Under the pieces are notes generated by a model. That model had not been told where the DNA came from and made no database searches. It saw nothing but the letters and a program-made list of their open reading frames with translations. The position numbers were made by a program, and so were the translations under genes. Shown here in pieces: positions 9,732-18,505 of a DNA stretch of 64,000 nt; positions within the stretch are counted from its first letter, which is position 1, and the number at the start of each line of letters is the position of its first letter. The stretch is taken from positions 31,580 through 95,579 of the forward strand of contig JBJXHC010000058.1 of NCBI GenBank assembly GCA_046160825.1. Reading direction: 5' to 3'. The stretch comes from JBJXHC01 sp046160825 (lineage in GTDB: Bacteria; Bacteroidota; Ignavibacteria; UBA10030; UBA6906).

Positions 9732-11329
9732 TGTCAAAAAACATCATTATTGGAATTCTGGCCGTCTCCGTTCTCGTCCTACTCGCTTGGCGTGTGTTTG
9801 CTCCGGTACATACAACAGATGATGTTCGAGTGACCGGGACTGACACCGCTGAGTATTACACCTGTCCCATGCATCCATCGGTTCGTTCGGACAGACCCGG
9901 TGCATGTCCTGTTTGTGGTATGGCGCTTGTGAAGAAGACGACACAGCAAGAATCCGGCGAGGAAAACCTGACGAGCATTGGAGGCATCAGCCTATCACCC
10001 ACTCAACGGGTCATGGCAAATGTTACCACGGCAACCGTCGAGCGGAAGAGATTGAAGAGCGAACTCACTGCCGTTGGTGTCGTGGACTTCGCCGAACCGA
10101 ACTACCTGCATATCAGTATGCGGTTTTCCGGGCGGCTGGACAAGCTGTATCTGACGTATACCGGTCAGATCGTACGGAAGGGGGATCCTGTGGCCGACGT
10201 GTACAGTCCTGAGGCGATCTCGGCACAGCAAGAATATTTGCTCGCATTGGAATCCGCGGAGCAGTTGATACATGCGCCTGAACAGGTTGCGGCCGGAGCT
10301 CTGGATCTTCGCATTCAAGCAAGACAGAAACTCCTCCGGTGGGGATTCACCGAGCAACAAGTGAAAGAACTGGATGAAACACGGGAGGTCGCCCGGATCA
10401 TTACAATGCTTTCTCCGATCAGCGGGACGGTTATGAAGAAGAATGTTGATCCGCAGCATTATGCTGTCATGGGAGAGGATATCTACGATGTCGCCGACCT
10501 GTCCACTGTCTGGATATACCTGGACATGTACGAAAAGGATATTCGCTTCGTCAAGACCGGCCAGACCGTTCGGATAACTACAGAAGCTTATCCAAACGAG
10601 ACATTCACCGGTCGGGTAGCGTTCATCGATCCGGTCCTCAATGCTGACACGAGAACCGTTCGGGTGAGAACAGAGTTTGCCAATTCTGCAGGCAAATTGA
10701 AGCCGAACATGTACGTGAAAGCCGCAATCGCCATGCCTTCGACGAACACCATTGTCGTTCCGGCATCTTCCATCATGACGACAGGAAAGAGGAGCATAGT
10801 GTGGGTGGAAGTTCAAAAAAATACGTTTGAACCGCGAGACGTCATGGTGGGAGCGTCAACGGAGACATACACGGAGGTAGTAAGTGGACTGGAAGAGGGC
10901 GAACGAGTGGCCGGGACGGGTGGTTTCCTGATTGATTCCGAGAGTGAGCTGCGACAACCAAGTGGTAGTCATGCGAACGCAGTTCCTGCACACAATGATC
11001 ATTCGGCGGCAGAACCTTTTGCACGGCCGTCCGAGTATTTCAAACCTGCAGAGAAGAATGCTGCCAACAACGAAGTAGGGATTCTGGTGAAAGGAAGGTA
11101 CAGTCCGGAAGTCATACATGTGAAGGTTGGAAAACCGGTGACGATGCATTTTTATCGGGATGAAGATGCGGACTGTACAAACGAAGTGGTGTTCGAGAGC
11201 CTCGGGATTCGCCGCCGGCTTCCAGCCCGTGAGACAACAACGATCATCTTTACCCCCACGGATACCGGCGAGGTTGCTTTTTCTTGCGGCATGGGAATGG
11301 TACGGGGCAAGCTGATCGTGGAAAATTAA
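9731..11329 (+). CDS. Heavy-metal RND efflux periplasmic adaptor (CusB-like) with HMBD and cupredoxin-like domains
   Basis: The product is 532 residues, from ATG 9731 overlapping the previous stop (GTGATG). In order: an N-terminal membrane anchor (about 7-25); a heavy-metal-binding domain at about 40-67 (YTCPMHPSVRS, then CPVCGMALV); the membrane-fusion core with biotinyl-like hairpin, typical of CusB; and a C-terminal cupredoxin-like domain at about 446-532, with HVKVGKPVTMHFYRDED, DADCTNEVVFE and FSCGMGMVRGKLIVE. The adaptor bridges the RND pump and the TolC channel, and both added domains are used for Cu/Ag capture in related proteins. The exact metal is not proven by sequence. Confidence 0.92.
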   Translation: MSKNIIIGILAVSVLVLLAWRVFAPVHTTDDVRVTGTDTAEYYTCPMHPSVRSDRPGACPVCGMALVKKTTQQESGEENLTSIGGISLSPTQRVMANVTTATVERKRLKSELTAVGVVDFAEPNYLHISMRFSGRLDKLYLTYTGQIVRKGDPVADVYSPEAISAQQEYLLALESAEQLIHAPEQVAAGALDLRIQARQKLLRWGFTEQQVKELDETREVARIITMLSPISGTVMKKNVDPQHYAVMGEDIYDVADLSTVWIYLDMYEKDIRFVKTGQTVRITTEAYPNETFTGRVAFIDPVLNADTRTVRVRTEFANSAGKLKPNMYVKAAIAMPSTNTIVVPASSIMTTGKRSIVWVEVQKNTFEPRDVMVGASTETYTEVVSGLEEGERVAGTGGFLIDSESELRQPSGSHANAVPAHNDHSAAEPFARPSEYFKPAEKNAANNEVGILVKGRYSPEVIHVKVGKPVTMHFYRDEDADCTNEVVFESLGIRRRLPARETTTIIFTPTDTGEVAFSCGMGMVRGKLIVEN

Positions 11330-11397
11330 ACGTCCTGGAGTAATGGAGAATTGGATTGTTCGATGAACAACAAGATTGATCTTTTCGGGAAACTCTT

Positions 11398-14300
11398 ATG
11401 ATTGAGAAAATAATAGACTACTCCGCACGCAACAGGTTTGCGGTGATGGTGTTCTATGTGTTTATCATCGGGTGGGGGATTTGGGCGGTTGCCAACACGC
11501 CGCTCGATGCCATTCCCGACCTCTCTGAGAACCAGGTCATCGTGTTTACAGAGTGGATGGGCCGGGCACCCAAACTCGTCGAGGACCAGGTAACGTTCCC
11601 TCTGGTGACTGCCCTGCAGGGCGTACCCGAGGTTCATGCGATCCGGGCGCAATCGATGTTCGGCATGTCGTTCATCTACATCATCTTCAACGAGACTACG
11701 GATTTGTACTGGGCACGGAGCCGTGTTCTGGAAAGGCTCTCCACTGTACAATCCAGTTTGCCGCAAGGGGCGAAAATGCAGCTCGGTCCTGATGGAACAG
11801 GGGTTGGGCACGTATTCTGGTACACGCTTGAAGGCGACTACGACCTTGGAACGCTACGCGCGATCCAGGATTGGTACGTCAAGCTCAACCTCCAGGGCGT
11901 ACAGGGTGTTGCTGAAGTGGCATCCATCGGAGGGTTCGTCCGTCAGTACCAGGTGGATGTCGATCCCGATAAGATGAGAGCGTACAATATCACACTGGCC
12001 GATGTCCAAAACGGGGTCATGCGTTCCAACAACGATGTTGGCGGGAAGATCATTGAGCTTTCCGACGCGGAATATTTTGTTCGTGGCCAGGGCTACGTGC
12101 AGTCGGCGAGAGATGTGGAGAACATCATCGTCGGTGCGGGGCAGAATGGAACGCCGGTCTATATCCGCAACATCGGCAGGGTTCAGTTCGGCGGCGACAT
12201 TCGAAGGGGATCGTTGGAGAAGGATGGCAAAGGCCAGGTTGTCGGCGGTATCGTGGTGATGCGTAATGGCGAGAATGCCAAGACAGTGATAGACAGGATC
12301 AAGGAGCGTATTGCAGAGATTTCTCCAGGGCTTCCGGAAGGAGTTGAAATCAAGACTGCATACGACCGTTCGGGCCTTATTGAAGCTGCTGTGGGCACCT
12401 TGAAAGAAGCATTGATCGAAGAGGTTATCATTGTCTGTCTCATTGTTCTCGTGTTTCTCTTTCATTTCAGAACAGCGATGTCCGTTGTACTGGCACTACC
12501 GATTGCCATTCTCATCTCATTCATCTTCATGAATTTCTTCAAGATTACTTCCAACATTATGTCGTTGGGTGGCATTGCCATTGCCATCGGTGAGCTTATT
12601 GATGCTTCGATTGTGATGGCAGAAAATACATACCGGCAACTCTCGGAAGCACAAGCGCGCGGCGAGCAACTCACGCCGGGCGATTATCTGAAATACACGA
12701 TTCGCGCTACCAGGCAAGTCGGCCGCGCCATTTTCTTCTCGCTTGTCATCATTGTTGTTTCCTTTCTTCCGGTGTTCATCCTCGAAGGGCAGGAAGGAAA
12801 ACTCTTCCAGCCTCTGGCATTCACAAAAACATTTGCACTTGCCGGCTCGGCAATTCTTGCCATCACGCTCACGCCAATGCTACTGGCCGTTTTGATGCGC
12901 GGGAAATTCAGATTGGATACTGAAAATCCGCTCTCGCGCTTTTTTGACAAACTGTATCGCCCGGTGCTTACGCTGGCGCTGAAATACCGGAAGACGACAT
13001 TGGCGATCAACCTGATCGCCCTTCTGGCCACTATTCCCCTTATCATGAACACGGGTTCTGAGTTCATGCCGCCGCTCGATGAAGGAAGCCTGTTGTTCAT
13101 GCCGGTGACGCTTCCTTCCGCTTCGATCACGGAGGTGAACCGCATCATGCAGGTACAGGATGCCATCATCATGTCGATTCCTGAAGTGGAGACTGTTCTT
13201 GGAAAAGCAGGGAAGGCGGAAACGTCAACGGACCCGGCTCCGGTCAGCATGCTGGAGTCTATCATCCTTCTCAAACCAAAAGAGCAATGGCGCCCCGGCC
13301 TCACGAAGGATGATATCATTTCAGAACTTGACGCGAAGTTGCAAATTCCCGGTGTGCGCAACGGCTGGACGCAGCCCATCATCAATCGCATCAACATGCT
13401 CTCGACGGGTGTACGCACCGATCTTGGGGTGAAGATATTCGGAAAAGACCTTGATACTCTTGAGCAATTGGCTATTCGTGCAGAGCAGATACTCGGGAAA
13501 GTCGCGGGTGCCGCTGATCTCTATGCAGAAAGAACCCAGGGAGGTCGCTTTCTTGATATCAAAATCGACCGTGAAGCTGTCGCGCGTCATGGTATCAACA
13601 TCGGCGATGTACAGGACGTCATTGAGACCGCAATAGGTGGACAAAATCTGGGTACGGTAATCGATGGACGGCAACGTTTCCCGATCCGCGTTCGCTACGC
13701 GCGGGAAACGAGGAACAACGTTGAGGCATTGAAGAACCTGCTTGTCCCAGCGAGTACGTCGTCGGGTGGCGGAGGGATGTCGGGAGAAACAACAAACAAG
13801 CCGGCAGCAATGGGAGCTGCTACTGCACCGGAAGCTTCAGGGCCAAATCGCATCAGAACGCTTCAGACCGAGAACTCGAAAGCGTTTGTTTCAAAACGGG
13901 TGTATATTCCGCTCGGCCAATTGGCGAGTATCGAGATGGTTCCGGGCCCGCCGATGATCTCCAGTGAGAATGCACAGCTGCGGTCGATTGTATTTCTCAA
14001 CGTCCGTGGCCGGGACATGGGAGGATTTGTCGGGGAAGCAAAAGAAGTGCTTGCCGGCGAACTGATGCTTCCCAAGGGATACACTCTGCAATGGAGCGGT
14101 CAGTGGGAAAATCAAATTCGGGCACAAAACAGGTTGATGATTATCGTCCCTGTTGTTTTCGTTATCATCTTCATGCTCTTGTATTTCACGTTCAAGTCCT
14201 GGGTGGAATCTGCTCTGGTGATGCTCTCCGTCCCATTCGCTTTGATAGGAGGCGTGTATCTCCAATATCTTTTGGGTTATAACTTCAGTGTTGCGGTTTG

Positions 14301-14691
14301 GGTTGGGTACATTTCGCTCTACGGCGTTGCTGTGCAAACGGGTGTCATGATGGTTGTCTTTTTGCATGAAGCACTGGACAAGCGTCTTGCGAGCGGGGGC
14401 ACGATGACAAAGCAGGATATTTATGACGCAACGTTCGAGGGTTCGGCACTGCGCCTCCGCCCGAAACTGATGACTGTAGCAACGACTTTGTTCGGCCTCT
14501 TACCCATCATGTTCAGTACAGGAGTCGGCTCTGATGTTATGAAGCCGATTGCAGCGCCGTCAATTGGCGGGATGCTCACATCCGCAATTCATGTCTTACT
14601 CGTCACCCCGATTATCTTCACCATGATGAAGGAATATGCGTTAAAGAAAGGAACACTGAAAGTATCTAGAATGGCAGAGTGGATGAGGTAG
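11398..14691 (+). CDS. Heavy-metal efflux RND permease (CusA-like)
   Basis: A 1097-residue inner-membrane proton-driven pump of the HME-RND class. The start is classical (MIEKIIDYSARNRF, TPLDAIPDLSENQVIV, EWMGRAPKLVEDQVTFPL). The membrane part carries LGGIAIAIGELIDASIVMAENT, with the acidic residues of proton relay, and the second half repeats the RND pattern (VPVVFVIIFMLLYFTFKSW). It is somewhat longer than E. coli CusA (about 1047). The excess includes a Gly/Ser/Met-rich insertion at about residues 781-823 in the second periplasmic half, containing GGGGMSGE and AAMGAATAPEA. It acts with the adaptor and TolC genes just upstream; copper/silver export is the most likely role. Confidence 0.94.
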   Translation: MIEKIIDYSARNRFAVMVFYVFIIGWGIWAVANTPLDAIPDLSENQVIVFTEWMGRAPKLVEDQVTFPLVTALQGVPEVHAIRAQSMFGMSFIYIIFNETTDLYWARSRVLERLSTVQSSLPQGAKMQLGPDGTGVGHVFWYTLEGDYDLGTLRAIQDWYVKLNLQGVQGVAEVASIGGFVRQYQVDVDPDKMRAYNITLADVQNGVMRSNNDVGGKIIELSDAEYFVRGQGYVQSARDVENIIVGAGQNGTPVYIRNIGRVQFGGDIRRGSLEKDGKGQVVGGIVVMRNGENAKTVIDRIKERIAEISPGLPEGVEIKTAYDRSGLIEAAVGTLKEALIEEVIIVCLIVLVFLFHFRTAMSVVLALPIAILISFIFMNFFKITSNIMSLGGIAIAIGELIDASIVMAENTYRQLSEAQARGEQLTPGDYLKYTIRATRQVGRAIFFSLVIIVVSFLPVFILEGQEGKLFQPLAFTKTFALAGSAILAITLTPMLLAVLMRGKFRLDTENPLSRFFDKLYRPVLTLALKYRKTTLAINLIALLATIPLIMNTGSEFMPPLDEGSLLFMPVTLPSASITEVNRIMQVQDAIIMSIPEVETVLGKAGKAETSTDPAPVSMLESIILLKPKEQWRPGLTKDDIISELDAKLQIPGVRNGWTQPIINRINMLSTGVRTDLGVKIFGKDLDTLEQLAIRAEQILGKVAGAADLYAERTQGGRFLDIKIDREAVARHGINIGDVQDVIETAIGGQNLGTVIDGRQRFPIRVRYARETRNNVEALKNLLVPASTSSGGGGMSGETTNKPAAMGAATAPEASGPNRIRTLQTENSKAFVSKRVYIPLGQLASIEMVPGPPMISSENAQLRSIVFLNVRGRDMGGFVGEAKEVLAGELMLPKGYTLQWSGQWENQIRAQNRLMIIVPVVFVIIFMLLYFTFKSWVESALVMLSVPFALIGGVYLQYLLGYNFSVAVWVGYISLYGVAVQTGVMMVVFLHEALDKRLASGGTMTKQDIYDATFEGSALRLRPKLMTVATTLFGLLPIMFSTGVGSDVMKPIAAPSIGGMLTSAIHVLLVTPIIFTMMKEYALKKGTLKVSRMAEWMR

Positions 14692-14743
14692 TCAACGAGC
14701 AATGAACAGTCAGCAACATTCAATGAATAGCAAGGAGATCAAT

Positions 14744-15100
14744 ATGCAGAGAACAATAATCGTGATATTGACCGCAATGGTTGCTTTTGCGTTTGGGTGC
14801 AGTGCAAAGGAAGATGGAAAGAGAGGAGTTGTCGAGATTTCGCTCCCGTCCGTCAAGTGTGATATGTGTGTTGCCATGATAGAGAAAACCGTGAAGGAGA
14901 TAGAAGGGGTCAAATCAATTTCGATTGACCTGGAGACGAAAACAGGTATGGTTGAATTCGAGAAGGGATTTGTCGATCAGACGTCGATCGAAAACGCCAT
15001 TGCGGCCGTTGGTATGACGCCAATTCGACCAGGCGAAATGAACAGGCGTACGGACAACTTCCCGGTTGTTGCCAATAGCCGGTTGTTTGATTTAGTCTGA
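14744..15100 (+). CDS. HMA-domain lipoprotein (periplasmic metal-binding)
   Basis: I chose ATG 14744 because AAGGAG lies seven bases upstream and because the protein then begins with a lipoprotein leader (AFAFGC, lipidated Cys19). The product is 118 residues. An HMA fold follows: C39 and C42 in KCDMC, in the position of the MxCxxC metal site of CopZ/MerP, then GVKSISIDLETKTGMVEFE and an AVGMTP ending. It is the last gene of the efflux set, 52 bases after the pump, and probably binds copper or a similar ion in the periplasm and hands it to the adaptor. The 20-residue C-terminal tail is not typical of the family. Confidence 0.85.
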   Translation: MQRTIIVILTAMVAFAFGCSAKEDGKRGVVEISLPSVKCDMCVAMIEKTVKEIEGVKSISIDLETKTGMVEFEKGFVDQTSIENAIAAVGMTPIRPGEMNRRTDNFPVVANSRLFDLV

Positions 15101-15311
15101 AGGCGTATATTGGATACCGTTAATTGCGGGTGAGAGTTCGATGACAATGCTGGTCGTTGATGATGACCGGGAGTATCCCACGGGGAGAGAAGCGAACCTA
15201 TGGGCGGGACCCGGGGAGTTCGCGCGGCGGATACAATGTTCCGAATATATGATGTTCGTTCCCACCCCTGTTCTTTTTTCTTGATCACGCACAACAAACG
15301 AAAACACTTCC

Positions 15312-16346
15312 ATGAGTGACAACATACGCAAACCCGGCGTGCTTATTACCGGTGCAAATGGTGAAATGGGTCACGGACTCATCGAACGTCTCGCGGCAGA
15401 AGGTGCGCAGAACATCATTGCCATCGACGTGCGGAGTATTGATGAGTCTCTGAAGCATAAATGCACGGCAACCCTTGCCGGGGATATTCTTGATGAACGA
15501 CTGTTGGAACGCATGCAGAGCGAGTATGAAATCCACACGATTTATCATCTCGCCGCATTGCTTTCGACTCGGGCCGAGTTTACACCGGAGGCAGCACACC
15601 GTGTGAACGTGGACGGGACAATGAATCTCCTGAAACTGGCCATCGAACAATCGCGCTGGCACGGTCAGCCGGTAAAGTTCATGTTTCCCAGTTCTATTGC
15701 TATCTATGGTTTGCCAAACAGGGAAACAAAACGTAATGCGGGGAGAGTGAAGGAACCGGATTGGAACTATCCCACCACAATGTACGGCGTGAACAAACTG
15801 TACTGTGAACACCTCGGTCGCTACTATGGGCGGCACTACCGGCAACTTGCAGCAGACACACTGACCGGGGGAATTGATTTTCGCAGCATCAGATTCCCCG
15901 GGCTTATCAGCGCGATCACGGTGCCGAGTGGCGGCACAAGCGACTATGCGCCTGAAATGTTGCACGCAGCAGCGCAAGCGAAGAGCTATTCCTGTTTCGT
16001 CCGTGAGGATGTGCGCATTCCGTTTATGGCGATGCCTGATGCAATCAAGGCAATGCTCTTGCTGGAAACTGCATCAAAGTCGGCACTGACACGGACCGTG
16101 TATAATATCACGAGCTTCTCGCCCTCTGCCGGAGAAATACGGGATATAGTGATGAAGGAATTCAAGAACGCTGTCATCACATTTGCTCCCGATGACAAGC
16201 GACTGGCAATTGTGGATACGTGGCCGGAAGATGTCGACGACGACGCGGCAAGAAAAGACTGGGCCTGGAAACCGGACTACGATCAGGCACGTGCGTTCGG
16301 AGAGTATTTGATTCCGGGAATCAGGAAACGGTATGGGGGGAAGTAA
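15312..16346 (+). CDS. tdh: L-threonine 3-dehydrogenase, NAD-dependent epimerase type
   Basis: A 344-residue short-chain/extended SDR enzyme. The NAD-binding turn is GANGEMG (14-20), the acidic residue after the second strand is D39 in IIAIDVRS, and the catalytic YxxxK is Y158/K162 in YGVNKLYCE. SIRFPGLISA followed by PSGGTSDYAPEM is characteristic of the epimerase-type threonine dehydrogenases, which oxidise L-threonine to 2-amino-3-ketobutyrate in the cytosol. Other SDR epimerases are the alternative. The upstream 211 bases have no clear gene (see rejected items). Confidence 0.8.
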   Translation: MSDNIRKPGVLITGANGEMGHGLIERLAAEGAQNIIAIDVRSIDESLKHKCTATLAGDILDERLLERMQSEYEIHTIYHLAALLSTRAEFTPEAAHRVNVDGTMNLLKLAIEQSRWHGQPVKFMFPSSIAIYGLPNRETKRNAGRVKEPDWNYPTTMYGVNKLYCEHLGRYYGRHYRQLAADTLTGGIDFRSIRFPGLISAITVPSGGTSDYAPEMLHAAAQAKSYSCFVREDVRIPFMAMPDAIKAMLLLETASKSALTRTVYNITSFSPSAGEIRDIVMKEFKNAVITFAPDDKRLAIVDTWPEDVDDDAARKDWAWKPDYDQARAFGEYLIPGIRKRYGGK

Positions 16347-16352
16347 AAAGGG

Positions 16353-16394
16353 AAAAGGCAAGAGGCGAAAGGCAAAAGGCAAAAGGAAAAGTGA
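16353..16394 (+). repeat. Heptanucleotide repeat, AAAAGGC type
   Basis: Six consecutive 7-base units (AAAAGGC, AAGAGGC, GAAAGGC, AAAAGGC, AAAAGGA, AAAGTGA) fill the space between tdh and the M28 peptidase gene. The unit length and purine bias are the same as in the GGAAAGC arrays at 17784-17938 and 47720-47866. Confidence 0.75.
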
Positions 16395-16397
16395 CAA

Positions 16398-17783
16398 ATG
16401 AAAACGAGACGGAATAGTGCGATGAAAGCATTGATCGTTTGTCTGATTTTGATAACAACATGTGCCGCGTCGGCGCAGCTGGTGCATGACGAGTTGGTGG
16501 ACAGCCTGCTCGCCGAAGGGTTGCGGACGTGTAGAGCGTATGATTTGCTCGTTGAGTTGACTTCCAAAGCGCCGCACAGGCTCAGTGGTTCAGAGGGAGC
16601 CGCGAAGGCTGTCGAGGTTACGAAGGAGATGATGGAACGGTTGGGCTTCGATAATGTCCATCTGGAGAAGGTGATGGTGCCGCATTGGGTGCGCGGTTCC
16701 GTCGAAAGTGCAGTGGCTGCTTCGGGTGGACAGGAGTTTCCGTTGACGATCTGTGCGCTTGGCGGCAGTATCGCAACGCCGAAGGAAGGCATAACAGCCG
16801 GGGTGATCGAGGTACAGTCGTTTGAAGAGTTGCAAGCCCTCGGCGGGCAGGCCAAAGGGAAGATCATCTTCTACAATCGGCCGATGGATCCCACGAGACT
16901 CAATACCTTCGAAGCGTATGGCGGTGCGGTGAATCAGCGGAGTCAGGGTGCGATTGAAGCGGCGAGAGTTGGTGCGCTTGCCGTGCTTGTGCGCTCGATG
17001 ACGCTGCGGTTGGACGATGTGCCGCATACCGGCGTAATGGGGTACGCCGACACGATCCCGAAAATCCCGGCTGCGGCAATCAGTACTCTTGATGCGAACT
17101 GGTTGAGCGGCATATTAAAAAAAACAACGGCGCTGACCGTTCGCATGATCCTTACCTGCGAAACATTGCCCGATGTGGAGTCGGCGAATGTTGTAGGCGA
17201 GGTTACCGGCAGCGAAAAGCCGGAGGAGATCATTGTTATCGGCGGGCATCTTGACGCATGGGACAAGGGTTCCGGCGCGCATGACGATGGCTCCGGATGT
17301 GTGCAGGCGATTGAAGCGGTGAGTTTGATCAAGCGACTCGGCCTGAAACCGAAACGGACGATCCGTGCCGTGATGTTCATGAACGAAGAGAATGGCACAC
17401 GCGGCGGCAAAGCATATCCCGTTGCGCATGAGCGCAAAAGGGAAAAACACATTGCCGCGATGGAATCCGATGCCGGCGGCCACGCTCCGCGCGGTGTTGG
17501 CGTACAGGCGGATTCCATTGTGCTCGCAAAGGTGTTGCGCTGGAAGCCGCTCTTCGAAAAATTGTTCGCTGGAAATATTGGGGCCGGCCATGGCGGCGTG
17601 GACATCGGTCCGCTGATTGCCACCGGAGTTCCCGGTTTCGGCTTGAGTCCGGAGACGCACAGATATTTCGACTATCATCATTCTGACAATGACACAATCG
17701 ACAAGGTGCATCCACGGGAACTGGAAATGGGGGCGATTGTGGAGGCGTTGTTGTGCTGGTTGATCGCGGAGGAAGGGCTTTAG
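16398..17783 (+). CDS. M28-family metallopeptidase (carboxypeptidase Q-like), exported
   Basis: The product is 461 residues from ATG 16398; ATG 16422 would give a slightly shorter, equally good signal peptide (MKALIVCLILITTCAASAQ). The middle part is a PA-like insert (GKIIFYNRPMD). The co-catalytic zinc site is visible: H284 in VIGGHLDAW, D296 in GAHDDGSG, the glutamates of NEENGTRGG, D in ESDAGGHAP and H in YHHSDNDT. Plasma carboxypeptidase Q and bacterial relatives hydrolyse dipeptides or C-terminal residues in the periplasm. The stop is embedded directly against a heptanucleotide repeat array, and another array lies just before the start. Confidence 0.9.
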   Translation: MKTRRNSAMKALIVCLILITTCAASAQLVHDELVDSLLAEGLRTCRAYDLLVELTSKAPHRLSGSEGAAKAVEVTKEMMERLGFDNVHLEKVMVPHWVRGSVESAVAASGGQEFPLTICALGGSIATPKEGITAGVIEVQSFEELQALGGQAKGKIIFYNRPMDPTRLNTFEAYGGAVNQRSQGAIEAARVGALAVLVRSMTLRLDDVPHTGVMGYADTIPKIPAAAISTLDANWLSGILKKTTALTVRMILTCETLPDVESANVVGEVTGSEKPEEIIVIGGHLDAWDKGSGAHDDGSGCVQAIEAVSLIKRLGLKPKRTIRAVMFMNEENGTRGGKAYPVAHERKREKHIAAMESDAGGHAPRGVGVQADSIVLAKVLRWKPLFEKLFAGNIGAGHGGVDIGPLIATGVPGFGLSPETHRYFDYHHSDNDTIDKVHPRELEMGAIVEALLCWLIAEEGL

Positions 17784-17938
17784 AAAAGCGGAAAGCGGAA
17801 AGCGGAAGGCGGAAAAGCGGAAAGTGGAAAGCGGAGAGTGGAGAGTGGAAAGCGGAAAGCGGAAAGCGGAAAGCGGAGAGTGGAGAGTGGAGAGTGGAAA
17901 GCGGAGAGTGGAAAACGGAGAGTGGAAAACGGAAAAGA
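17784..17938 (+). repeat. Tandem heptanucleotide array, GGAAAGC/GGAGAGT units
   Basis: About 22 near-perfect 7-base units, mainly GGAAAGC and GGAGAGT, begin at the base after the stop codon of the M28 gene. One unit carries an extra A. On this strand every 21 bases would encode a seven-residue motif (AESGKRK-like). The same units occur inside dnaG at 47720-47866. It resembles the short tandemly repeated heptanucleotides (STRR) known from cyanobacteria. Confidence 0.9.
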
Positions 17939-17943
17939 GGTTA

Positions 17944-18309
17944 CTATTGTCCAACTTTCTTGTTTGCTTTTGCGGTGCGGCCTGAAGCACAAAAGATGGC
18001 AGTAAACTCATTCGCCTCTTTGATCAGGGAACACACATCTTCTTCTTTGACTCTTCCGGATGCCGATAACAACTCCAGCCAATACAGCGACTCATCCGCT
18101 TCTTCTTCGGCAATCGATATTCTTGAAATGAAGTCAGCACGTGAGCGCGAACGCCTCGCGGCGCGATAATTGGCACCTACGGATGTAGCCGACCGCAACA
18201 GTTGTTTACACAATACCTCGTCCGTTCTTCCCTTATTCAGTGATCCCACTACTTTAATCACATTGAGTGCAAATAGCTTCGTCCTCACCAGCATATTCTC
18301 TTCGTTCAT
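17944..18309 (-). CDS. Four-helix-bundle protein (S23 / 23S rRNA intervening-sequence protein family)
   Basis: A 121-residue, mostly helical protein. LLRSATSVGANYRAARRSRS and DFISRISIAEEEADESLYWL are hallmark blocks of the four-helix-bundle (S23) family, which is encoded in 23S rRNA intervening sequences of some bacteria and widely as stand-alone genes. Its molecular role is not established. It reads towards the heptanucleotide array at 17784-17938 and has another repeat block upstream, so it is bracketed by repeats. No rRNA is nearby, so this is a stand-alone copy. Confidence 0.88.
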   Translation of the reverse strand: MNEENMLVRTKLFALNVIKVVGSLNKGRTDEVLCKQLLRSATSVGANYRAARRSRSRADFISRISIAEEEADESLYWLELLSASGRVKEEDVCSLIKEANEFTAIFCASGRTAKANKKVGQ

Positions 18310-18360
18310 TTCCCGTTACCTCTCTGCTGAATCGTTTCTGTCTTATTCTCCTTCTTTACT

Positions 18361-18459
18361 CTTTCCGCTATTCGCTTTCCGAGATCCGAGTTGTTTCCCT
18401 TCACACTTCGCTTTTGCACTTTCCTATTGTTCTTTCCGCTATTCGCTTTCCGAGATCCG
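18361..18459. repeat. 28-base direct repeat with heptanucleotide substructure
   Basis: Two identical 28-base copies (18361-18388 and 18432-18459), beginning CTTTCCGCTATTCGC and ending GAGATCCG. Read on the minus strand they contain GGAAAGC-GAATAGC-GGAAAG, the same heptanucleotide type as at 17784-17938. The stretch between them is loosely similar pyrimidine-rich sequence. The block lies between the S23 gene and intI. Confidence 0.75.
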
Positions 18460-18505
18460 CGTTTTGAACAGTTCGCCTTTCAAATTTACCATTTGGCATT
18501 GGGAC

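Noticed and set aside
15141..15284. 47-residue ORF starting MTMLVVDDDRE, like a response-regulator start
   Set aside because: The similarity ends after about ten residues, the rest is not receiver-like, and there is no clear ribosome site; probably chance.
17753..18169. 138-residue ORF of AESGKRK-like repeats
   Set aside because: It is the translation of the heptanucleotide array and runs antisense through the S23 gene; it has no start context.
17944..18309. S23 gene as a sign of a 23S rRNA intervening sequence
   Set aside because: No rRNA sequence flanks it; it is the common stand-alone form.
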